This document shows, piece by piece, positions 59,601 to 64,000 of a stretch of DNA of 64,000 nucleotides. Origin of the DNA: Incurvaria masculella. Taxonomy: Eukaryota > Arthropoda > Insecta > Lepidoptera > Incurvariidae. The stretch lies in the NCBI GenBank assembly GCA_946894095.1, contig OX335649.1, forward strand, positions 10,682,001 through 10,746,000, given 5' to 3'. Each line of letters opens with the position of its first letter. Position 1 is the first letter of the stretch. The translations under genes and the position numbers were made by a program. A model generated the notes under the pieces. The model was not told the DNA's origin and searched no databases. It saw only the letters and a program-made list of their open reading frames with translations.

Positions 59601-62280
59601 GGCCACCATACAAGAAACTATTTTTTTTGGGGTTAAGTCTTGTATTATCTATTCTGATTGAATATTCTATTCGGTTCACCTATTCACCCGGCGAGATAAC
59701 TAACCATGGTAACCCCCAGGAGCTTCATTGAGTCGTGTCGTCGACTGTCGCTCAAGCGGCTGCGGACCGAATACGGAGGCCCGAAAGTTTTAATTTAAGA
59801 GGACAATGAGGTGATCGAGTTCCACACGATTGCTCGTGCCTATTTTCTCAGTGAAATTGAGAAATTATTTTCAGAAAAAATGTACATACATTTTTTATTT
59901 TACTTATAGCCATGATAGACGCCTCTAAAAATGTGTATCACAATTTTTAAGGGCTTATATCATAAATATAAAGTTAAGTTATAAAAAAGTAAAAATGAAC
60001 AGACGTATTTAATGTGCTAAATTGCAGAGAAATATTTGACTGAGGAAACAGGCACGAGTCATTGTATGGAACTCGATCACCTCATTTTCCCTTTAAAGAA
60101 GAACCTAATAAGAACATCCAATCTGCTGTTAATCGTATCGACTTCATCCCGATCTAAAGGATGAGATGGGGCTCGCAGCTCAAACCACGGGTCGGGCTGT
60201 TTGGACCAGACATTGCAGGCGCGGGGGGTGCCCACAGTCGGCTTCGGCCTTCGGCCCTCGACATTGAGGTTGGACTACCAAGGGCTTTCTGGTTAGCTGT
60301 AGTTGTAGCTGTCTACTAGCACGCCATGTTCGGGCTGTCCATACTCCGTGCGCAGCGACGGTCCCTACAGTACCTACATAGCTCCAGTGGGCTCATAACC
60401 GAACGAGCACAGAACAGCAGGCCTATTCCTGGAACTCCGTAATCAGGAATCAGAAATCCTGAGTCTAGAAAGCAGCTTTTATAGCGGTTTCCAAAGCGAT
60501 TTTTCGACGGAAAACCTTGATTAATTAAAAAAAACTATGATCCGGAATCTTTTCGACAAGAAAATCGCTTTGAAAACCGCTATAAAGGGGTTTTCTAGTC
60601 TCAGGATTCCTGATTACAGAATTCCAGGAATAGGCCTGCAGGTCAGTTGCCCCAGTTACTCGTTCGGTACCTAGCGGAATCCGGTGCTGGACTGGAGATC
60701 AAGAAGCGCAAAAGCTAGTAGTTGCGTCAGTTAATGCAGCGACGTAGATATGGCATGGAGAGAAGCATTCATTGAGAGCGAAAGTGTGCCAAACGAGCAA
60801 CTCTAGCAATTGGAGTTATGTTAGTCGTCTCGAGTGTGGGTGGAAAAGTGGCGGTGAGTGTGCATTATAGCTCAGGTACCTCTCTGGACAATAAGGAATA
60901 CCGTCCACGTGGCACTCGCCAAGCAATATGCTGAGGCAGCAATACCCACTGGGCTATGGTCCCCACACAAGTCGGTAAAGCGTCTCCCATTACTTATAAC
61001 CACACGGTTGCTGAAGAGCTAATAAAAAGCGAAGGGCATTCGTATCTGCAAATATATATTCTGTTTATTCAGTTTTACAGCCGGAAGTGTGCCTACTTTA
61101 CGGTATATTTTACCTTTTCAAGAAGCTCGCCGAATTTAATGTGCCAAGCATTTATTTTATTCAGCCTATAGTAAAAAAATAAACAGATAAAAAAAAAGTG
61201 TTACCATATTTATATATTTGTATAAGTAAGGGATTTAACCTTATTGCTCCCAATTAAACATAATGGTAAAGGGGCTGGACACTAATTTAAGGGATCAAAA
61301 CATTAGTCGCAAACAATAATCCACAAATACATAATTAGTAGGTGAGTTGGATACAAAGACAATCCGGACGACATAAACTAAGGGTCCCGGAGCACCGTGT
61401 TTGCCTCCAATTAACGAGATAATCATCATACGAGTAAACGTTTCCCCAAGCCTATTTCCGATGTGTTGCGCGACGAAATTGCTGTACATAGCTGCTACGA
61501 TACCATGCTGTACAATTGCAATATTTCGTTCTATCTAGTAGCCACTATTTTACTTATAACGTAAATGATTAGTTCATTCTACCTCACAGACACGGAATTT
61601 GGCCTGAACACATAAAACGTAATTGCAAAATAATATGAGTTTATGAGTTTAGGAATTGTGAGGGTTTATATTGTATCTGTATTTATTTTATTTATTTCAT
61701 CGTGCTTTCAGCAGTCGAATTAATATATAAATATTGGAAGTTATGTGAACTCCACTGACCAAAAGCCAAATACCAAACACCTTTCTTAAACCCGACGTTT
61801 CGAAAGGAGTTGCATCCAACCGCTTAAGTACATTAATAATGTGTGAAAAACGCGTAAGCTTAAGATTTATGATTGCCGTGTGAAAATGTTAATAGGGACT
61901 ATGCTAATATAATTTAATGACACTCGGGCCTTCATTTATCCCAATGGAAAATGGGCTACGGAGGTGATTTCAAAACCAAAGAAAAACTTAACATTGATAA
62001 TTTTAGATTTCTTATCCCAAAAATTTTATCTTTTGAAGACCGCTGGTAAGTTATTTCCACACAAAACGAGTACAGAAACAGAAAGCAAATTACCATTCTG
62101 CATAGCGACACTCTTGTCCTCGACGCGGCTCACGTAGCAGCAGAGCTCGTCCTGCCGCTCCGCATTCTCAATCAGCTCCGCCTCCACGCTGAAGCCCCAC
62201 ATCTGCTCTAGCGTCGACCGCTGCAGTTCCACTTGGTACAGGATCTTAGCGCACACCTCCACCACTTCGTGCGTGTGTAG
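37858..62280 (-). CDS. sif: still life (SIF/TIAM1-type Rac guanine nucleotide exchange factor), 3' part, 15 exons
   Basis: Fifteen exons join in phase into 1017 codons plus stop; earlier exons lie beyond the right edge. The product activates Rac-type GTPases at synaptic and other membranes by similarity to Drosophila SIF and TIAM1/2. Counting from the first residue here: PDZ about 28-100 (GFSV carboxylate loop, [15 protein letters not shown]); a linker with [14 protein letters not shown] exchange domain about 227-455, with [38 protein letters not shown] and [27 protein letters not shown] about 456-605 ([21 protein letters not shown]). After these come a [12 protein letters not shown] block, a proline run and a C-terminal tail with many RSxSP-like motifs, suited to phosphorylation. 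The DH-PH order and key helices are complete. N-terminal PH and Ras-binding regions are not in the window. Introns hold many transposons. Confidence 0.95.
38859..39021 (-). CDS. sif: sif exon (proline run)
   Basis: Acceptor GGACTCCAG and donor AG/GTATAC. It encodes [40 protein letters not shown] and [14 protein letters not shown]. The polyproline stretch could bind SH3 or WW domains; this is inference. Confidence 0.9.
39140..39353 (-). CDS. sif: sif exon ([12 protein letters not shown] block, acidic spacer)
   Basis: Acceptor CGTATCGTAG and donor ACCG/GTACTT. It encodes [40 protein letters not shown], an acidic [15 protein letters not shown] run and [14 protein letters not shown] recognise the opening block as conserved in insect SIF. 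Confidence 0.92.
39839..40016 (-). CDS. sif: sif exon (end of PH domain)
   Basis: Acceptor ATATTCCAG and donor CATCAG/GTCAAT. The [20 protein letters not shown] stretch is the C-terminal helix of the PH domain, matching the DFLKSVHSILRDK-type helix of TIAM1. It is followed by a proline-rich linker [16 protein letters not shown]. Confidence 0.92.
40897..41084 (-). CDS. sif: sif exon (middle of PH domain)
   Basis: Acceptor TTTCCACAG and donor AACAG/GTTCGT. It encodes [40 protein letters not shown] and [22 protein letters not shown] strands with the loop typical of the family. Confidence 0.93.
41363..41520 (-). CDS. sif: sif exon (start of PH domain)
   Basis: Acceptor GTTACAG and donor CTGATG/GTAAAA. 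It encodes [20 protein letters not shown] and [20 protein letters not shown] with KKKLM, corresponding to the AFVFKTAVVLVYK stretch of TIAM1. Confidence 0.94.
41612..41749 (-). CDS. sif: sif exon (end of DH domain)
   Basis: Acceptor AATTTCAG and donor CCTG/GTAAGA. It encodes [20 protein letters not shown] and [20 protein letters not shown], then PIDLSPG: the last DH helix that leads into the PH domain. Confidence 0.94.
41859..42038 (-). CDS. sif: sif exon (DH core, conserved region 3)
   Basis: Acceptor TTTATTTCAG and donor ATCG/GTACGT. It encodes [40 protein letters not shown] and [20 protein letters not shown]. The [15 protein letters not shown] helix is the most conserved DH signature and contacts the GTPase switch regions. 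Confidence 0.96.
42407..42515 (-). CDS. sif: sif exon (DH helix)
   Basis: Acceptor TGTTTTCAG and donor CCAA/GTGAGT. It encodes [20 protein letters not shown] and [16 protein letters not shown], matching [28 protein letters not shown] of TIAM1. It lacks an ATG and so is easily missed by ORF finders. Confidence 0.95.
42728..42922 (-). CDS. sif: sif exon (DH conserved region 1-2)
   Basis: Acceptor TCATTCCAG and donor CGG/GTGAGG. It encodes [40 protein letters not shown] and [20 protein letters not shown] with SSLFR: the first DH helices. Confidence 0.95.
43300..43415 (-). pseudogene. Diverged duplicate of the sif DH-start exon
   Basis: The minus strand here reads [20 protein letters not shown], then [12 protein letters not shown], against [20 protein letters not shown] and [14 protein letters not shown] in the true exon. 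Base by base the alignment is clear (GGAGAGATGGCGGTCAGGGA against GGAGAGGTGGCGGCCGGGGG). The copy lacks the DH helix end and a good donor, and stops soon after. It lies immediately downstream of the real donor. Confidence 0.7.
43420..43593 (-). CDS. sif: sif exon (DH start)
   Basis: Acceptor ATTTTTTAG and donor GTCAAG/GTTTGT. It encodes [20 protein letters not shown], a Ser/Gly linker, and [20 protein letters not shown], the first DH helix with the conserved Glu and Tyr. A decayed copy of this exon lies beside it in the intron. Confidence 0.94.
44181..44293 (-). CDS. sif: sif exon (linker before DH)
   Basis: Acceptor TCTATAG and donor CTGAAG/GTGCGT. It encodes [20 protein letters not shown] then [18 protein letters not shown]. 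It completes the split Ser codon from the previous exon and leaves in phase 0. Confidence 0.92.
44294..49046. other. sif intron, 4.75 kb
   Basis: Contains a weak SINE-like remnant at 45160-45350 (GGTTCGATATTGG, CATGTCAAACTGTAGTCTTA), a GC-rich patch with CpG-rich words at 47590-47730, and a palindromic MITE at 48604-48985. No coding exon is seen. Confidence 0.55.
48604..48985. mobile_element. Palindromic MITE in sif intron
   Basis: AATCGACCGTGAAGCAAGGA, CACATTAATTGAAGAGAGAG on the left is matched by CTCTTTCTTCAATGAATATG, TCCTTGCTTCACGGTCGATT on the right in inverted order. The outer words GCCACAGTAGGCATG and CTGCCACAATAGGCATTGCC are similar but, unlike the inner arms, lie in the same orientation. 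No frame inside. Confidence 0.72.
49047..49198 (-). CDS. sif: sif exon (after PDZ)
   Basis: Acceptor GGTTACAG and donor TTGGA/GTAAGT. It encodes [40 protein letters not shown] and [11 protein letters not shown]. The SSRTEPP join to the PDZ exon matches insect SIF. Confidence 0.94.
49670..49987 (+). mobile_element. Diverged SINE copy in sif intron
   Basis: Shares with the SINE family GTAAAAGTGTAGGTTGCTTG, GGTAGGGTGAATTCCGCCCA, GGTTGGTATCATCACC, TAGTCGAAGCGAAACTC and the end GTATTAGCCATCCATTTTCA with GCATAAAAAAA. The head is poorly conserved. Confidence 0.75.
49988..50310 (+). repeat. Palindrome-headed (GACG)n repeat, copy 4
   Basis: CCGGCCAAGTGCTAGTCGGA, CTCGCACACGAAGGGTTCCG, a T-rich middle, AGCTGCCTACCTATTACGGT, (GACG)n and GGGTACGGAACCCTAAAAAA. 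It abuts the A-tail of the SINE to its left. Confidence 0.88.
50338..50665 (-). mobile_element. tRNA-derived SINE, reversed copy in sif intron
   Basis: A T-run is followed by GTAAATGGACACGAATGGCT, ACTAGGTGCCATGCCAGGAC, ACACGGACAATTTTCATTGC, CCCGGGCGGGATTAACCCTA and the head ACGTGGAATCCGAACCACGG, then GTCACCCAGCCAGAACC. Its head matches the 24.2-kb copy rather than the 36.9-kb copy. Confidence 0.8.
50666..56160. other. sif intron, mostly AT-rich
   Basis: Holds a GC-richer island at 53690-53990 and an unexplained plus-strand frame at 54211-54717. A short SINE piece (GTGTTTTCCATCCAGTTCAA) lies at 55729-55770. No sif exon is apparent. Confidence 0.5.
54211..54717 (+). CDS. Unrecognised 168-codon frame nested in sif intron
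   Basis: I do not recognise this frame. It lies antisense to sif. The first third includes a hydrophobic run [18 protein letters not shown] that could act as a signal peptide; the rest is polar and Lys/Asn/Thr-rich with several Cys ([50 protein letters not shown]). An acceptor-like ACCATAG precedes the hydrophobic run. A frame of this length is uncommon in such AT-rich DNA, but no poly(A) signal or partner exon is evident. It could be a small secreted-protein gene, an old gene copy or chance. Confidence 0.3.
   Translation: MSLSPDRCCSHSHSNFGTYVLTIGSKALLCIYLFLLNVERASVSVFPPNYNFGPKKGVKKLQSGIRYPHYSNIPTASCDVRFIKNTNTDEEPNVSPIIETIKSTNNYKQKYKTQNLPTTDPQYKVLIKIEPTTKAKLGFSNNAIICKASTKMCNLWIEKLQMICSITT
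56186..56335. repeat. GTGCACGAAAGGAC repeat, copy 1
   Basis: GGCCGAGTGCACGAAAGGAC, AAAATCAACG, GTGACGTGTTTAAACATTGA and TTAACTCAGAC recur in the same order at 56788-56925. Confidence 0.75.
56788..56945. mobile_element. Small MITE-like repeat (TGCACGAAAGGAC ends), copy 2
   Basis: It begins GGTCGAGTGCACGAAAGGAC and ends ACTCGGCCGTCTCTTCGTGC; TGCACGAA/TTCGTGCA are inverted. It ends about 20 bp before the PDZ exon donor. Confidence 0.65.
56965..57079 (-). CDS. sif: sif exon (PDZ second half)
   Basis: Acceptor CTGTTGAAG and donor ATGCG/GTAAGA. It encodes [20 protein letters not shown] and [18 protein letters not shown], completing the PDZ fold begun in the exon at 62094-62280. Confidence 0.94.
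57080..59110. other. sif intron segment with GC-rich islands
   Basis: GC-rich patches at 57910-58030 (including a long G-run) and 58800-59110 stand out from AT-rich DNA. The second contains an 80-codon plus-strand frame ending TGCATCGA/GTAAGG, a good splice donor, and could be a first exon. No homology recognised. Confidence 0.4.
59114..59343. mobile_element. Palindromic MITE (GGGGGCCCATTC ends), copy 2
   Basis: GGGGGCCCATTCAGGTAACA, GTGAGTTCGAA on the left and GAACTTGAACTCACTATCAC, CTGAATAGACACCC on the right are inverted. Same family as 33010-33251. Confidence 0.78.
59388..59650 (-). repeat. Palindrome-headed (GACG)n repeat, copy 5 (reversed, head missing)
   Basis: TTTTTAGGGTTACGTACCCA, CTATTACTAAGTCTCCACTG, TCCGTCCGTCCATCTCTCCG, GTCACAGGGCTGCATCTCAT and AATAGGTAGACAGCTG follow the reversed family order; the palindromic head is absent. 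Confidence 0.82.
59799..60092. mobile_element. MITE with TGAGGTGATCGAGTTCC-type ends, copy 3 (complete)
   Basis: The left end GAGGACAATGAGGTGATCGA, GTTCCACACGATTGCTCGTG and the right end GCACGAGTCATTGTATGGAA, CTCGATCACCTCATTTTCCC are inverted repeats of about 60 bp. TTAA flanks both sides (59795-59798 and 60093-60096), suggesting a TTAA target like piggyBac or Kolobok elements. No coding capacity. Confidence 0.8.
60418..60641. mobile_element. Palindromic MITE (GCAGGCCTATTCCTGGAA ends), copy 1
   Basis: GCAGGCCTATTCCTGGAACT and ATCCTGAGTCTAGAAA on the left match TTTTCTAGTCTCAGGATTCC and ATTCCAGGAATAGGCCTGC on the right in inverted order. Inner arms AAAGCGATTTT and AAAATCGCTTT also pair. Confidence 0.82.
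60642..62093. other. sif intron segment without gene
   Basis: No exon or repeat recognised; AT content varies. Confidence 0.45.
62094..62280 (-). CDS. sif: sif exon (PDZ first half; first coding exon in window)
   Basis: Acceptor TGTCTACAG and donor AATG/GTAATT. It encodes [40 protein letters not shown] and [20 protein letters not shown] with QNG. GFSV is the carboxylate-binding loop of the PDZ domain. It starts in phase 0, so the missing upstream exon ends on a codon boundary. Confidence 0.93.
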
Positions 62281-62846
62281 CTGTAGACAGAAAATTACAA
62301 GTCACGCACATAATATCAAACCATCAATATCAAACAGAGGCCGCCCTGCTGATCCCCCTTCACGCTGAAGCCCCACATCTGCTCTAGCGTCGACCGCTGC
62401 AGTTCCACTTGGTACAGGATCTTAGCGCACACCTCCACCACTTCGTGCGTGTGTAGCTGTAGACAGAAAATTACAAGTCACGCACATAATATCAAACCAT
62501 CAATATCAAACAGAGGCCGCCCTGCTGATCCCCCTTCACGCTGAAGCCCCACATCTGCTCTAGCGTCGACCGCTGCAGCTTCACTCGGTACAGGATCTTA
62601 GCGCACACCTCCACCACCTCGTGCATGTGTAGCTGTAGACAGAAAATTACAAGTCACGCACATAATATCAAACCATCAATATCAAACAGAGGCCGCCCTG
62701 CTGATCCCCCTTCACGCTGAAGCCCCACATCTGCTCTAGCGTCGACCGCTGCAGCTTCACTCGGTACAGGATCTTAGCGCACACCTCCACCACCTCGTGC
62801 ATGTGTAGCTGTAGACAGAATATTACAAGCCACGCACATAATATCA
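62185..62846. repeat. 176-bp tandem repeat carrying half of the sif PDZ exon
   Basis: The word CACGCTGAAGCCCCACATCT starts at 62185, 62361, 62537 and 62713, a constant period of 176 bp. Each unit holds the first 95-100 bases of the PDZ exon ([15 protein letters not shown] to WGFSV), its acceptor, and about 75 bp of intron. Copies 3 and 4 share changes from copies 1 and 2 (HTHEVV to HMHEVV, YQVEL to YRVKL). Only the first unit runs on into the rest of the exon and a strong donor. A fifth diverged piece follows the SINE at 63259-63330. Confidence 0.9.
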
Positions 62847-62855
62847 AGCCATCAT

Positions 62856-63258
62856 CGTAGCCTAGTGGTGCGGGGACTGGCCTAGCGTACCAGAGACCTG
62901 GGTTCAATACCGACATGCACCACTGTCTTTCTCTTTCCGAGTTCGATAAGTGCATTTTCATCACGAATGCGAGCTGCTCCATGGTTCGGAATCCATGTAA
63001 AACTGTAGGTCCCCTTCCCCTACTAGGTGGTAGGGTTTAAGCCCGTCCGGGTTGGTACCATCGCATTGGATGAAAAGATGGTCGAAGCGGCAATGAAGAA
63101 TTGTCCGTGTTTTCCATCCAGTTCAATGTAGCCGTGCTCATAAAGGGAAGGTCCTGGCATGGCATCAAATTCCTTCGGGAATGTGGTGTATTGGGCTAAT
63201 ATCATTACGGTAGTTGTGTGGTATTAGCCATCCGTGTCGGGTTGCATAAAAAAAAAAA
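62856..63258 (+). mobile_element. tRNA-derived SINE, full length, inside the 176-bp repeat
   Basis: CGTAGCCTAGTGGTGCGGGG (A box) and GGGTTCAATACCG (B box) begin the copy; the body and A-run match the 36.9-kb SINE closely. It interrupts the fourth repeat unit between CCATCAT and ATCAAACAG, so it arrived after the tandem duplication. Confidence 0.9.
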
Positions 63259-63329
63259 TCAAACAGAGGCCGCCCTGCTGATCCACCTCCACGCTGAAGT
63301 GCCACATTTACTTTAGCGGCGACTTGGAA

Positions 63330-63532
63330 CAGCAGATCTATTCCTGGCATTCAGTAATCAAGAATCCTGAGTCTAGAAAATCGCTTTTAAAGCCGTTTTA
63401 AAACCGAGTTTTAAAAACTATGCTCCGGAATATTTTCGTCAAGAAAATCGCTTTGAAAACAGCTGTATAGGCGGTTTTAGAGACTCAGGATTCCTTATTG
63501 CTAATTACGGAATTCCAGGAATAGGCCTGCTG
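63330..63532. mobile_element. Palindromic MITE (GCAGGCCTATTCC ends), copy 2
   Basis: CAGATCTATTCCTGGCATTC, AATCCTGAGTCTAGAAAATC on the left and AGACTCAGGATTCC, AATTCCAGGAATAGGCCTGC on the right are inverted. Same family as 60418-60641. Confidence 0.78.
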
Positions 63533-64000
63533 AGCTGTCGGTACAATATCTTACGAACAAAGCATTATAGCATAATTGTAAGTTTACGAGACAGCTCCTA
63601 CCTGGCTTCGCTCTATGGATACGCTTGCTATCTTCCTTTCAGTATTTAAATAGTGCAGAGCAGTATTGTTACATATTCTTGGGTCTTGAAACCTTCCAGT
63701 TCCAATATTTTTATTAATATCACCGTCATGTGTTTATATTGGTTATGGTCACGGTATCATATATTATTAACGACAAAGGGATCGTTAAGATATCTCTTAA
63801 GTTATTCAGAAAAGACTGGTTCATCAGAGCCTCTGGATCATAATTGGATCTCAATGGCTCCTTGAGACGCGGCCGAGGGGCGGCCGAGGGGCGGGTTGGT
63901 CCGCGTGTGTGGTCATATCATTAGCAAGAGGCGCCATTGTCTGTTTGAGTAATTACAGCCGCTATTGAGAGGTCTGCTCGCGCAACCCCGCCGCCCGGGA
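63533..64000. other. Right edge, no gene identified
   Basis: AT-rich up to 63860, then GC-rich with a short tandem GCGGCCGAGGG at 63870-63892. An upstream sif exon could lie further right; I cannot place one here. Confidence 0.4.

Overview
The window is nuclear DNA from an insect, almost certainly a moth or butterfly. Two spliced protein-coding genes can be read. The rest is AT-rich DNA crowded with transposon families whose shapes are typical of Lepidoptera: tRNA-derived SINEs, short Helitron-like elements ending in a GC hairpin plus CTAG, a recurrent repeat with a palindromic head and a (GACG)n tract, LINEs, a mariner relic and several palindromic MITEs. Nothing looks prokaryotic: there are no operons, ribosome binding sites or CRISPR arrays. 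Most long open frames are strand or frame shadows.

Layout. 0.3-3.2 kb: a decayed LINE on the minus strand (endonuclease and reverse transcriptase, several frameshifts). 4.9-5.7 kb: a Tc1/mariner relic on the minus strand. 6.5-8.3 kb: a 5'-truncated LINE with an intact reverse transcriptase frame on the plus strand. 10.1-15.7 kb: a Helitron-like element containing two THAP-bearing, P-superfamily-like DNA transposons inserted in opposite orientation, each with its own 8-bp target duplication, so that together they form a long inverted repeat. 15.7-19.8 kb: a complete three-exon RR-1-type cuticular protein gene on the minus strand with TATA box, initiator and poly(A) signal; a second Helitron-like element sits in its first intron. 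20-37 kb: gene-poor DNA with SINEs, MITEs, a 228-bp tandem duplication, a GC-rich satellite of about 155-bp units and a 131-bp tandem repeat.

37.7 kb to the right edge: the 3' part of a large minus-strand gene, the insect orthologue of Drosophila still life (sif) / vertebrate TIAM1, a guanine nucleotide exchange factor for Rac. Fifteen exons join without a frame break into 1017 codons: PDZ, then DH, PH and a long Ser/Arg-rich C-terminal tail. The 5' exons lie beyond position 64000. After the annotated TAG the same frame stays open for 62 more codons of coding-like sequence, a candidate stop-codon readthrough extension. Next to the first PDZ exon a 176-bp unit holding half of that exon and its acceptor is tandemly repeated, and a diverged copy of the first DH exon lies in the following intron.

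The two genes have unrelated roles (extracellular cuticle and intracellular Rac signalling) and no operon-like relation. All exon limits come from reading splice sites and frame by eye; none has transcript support here.
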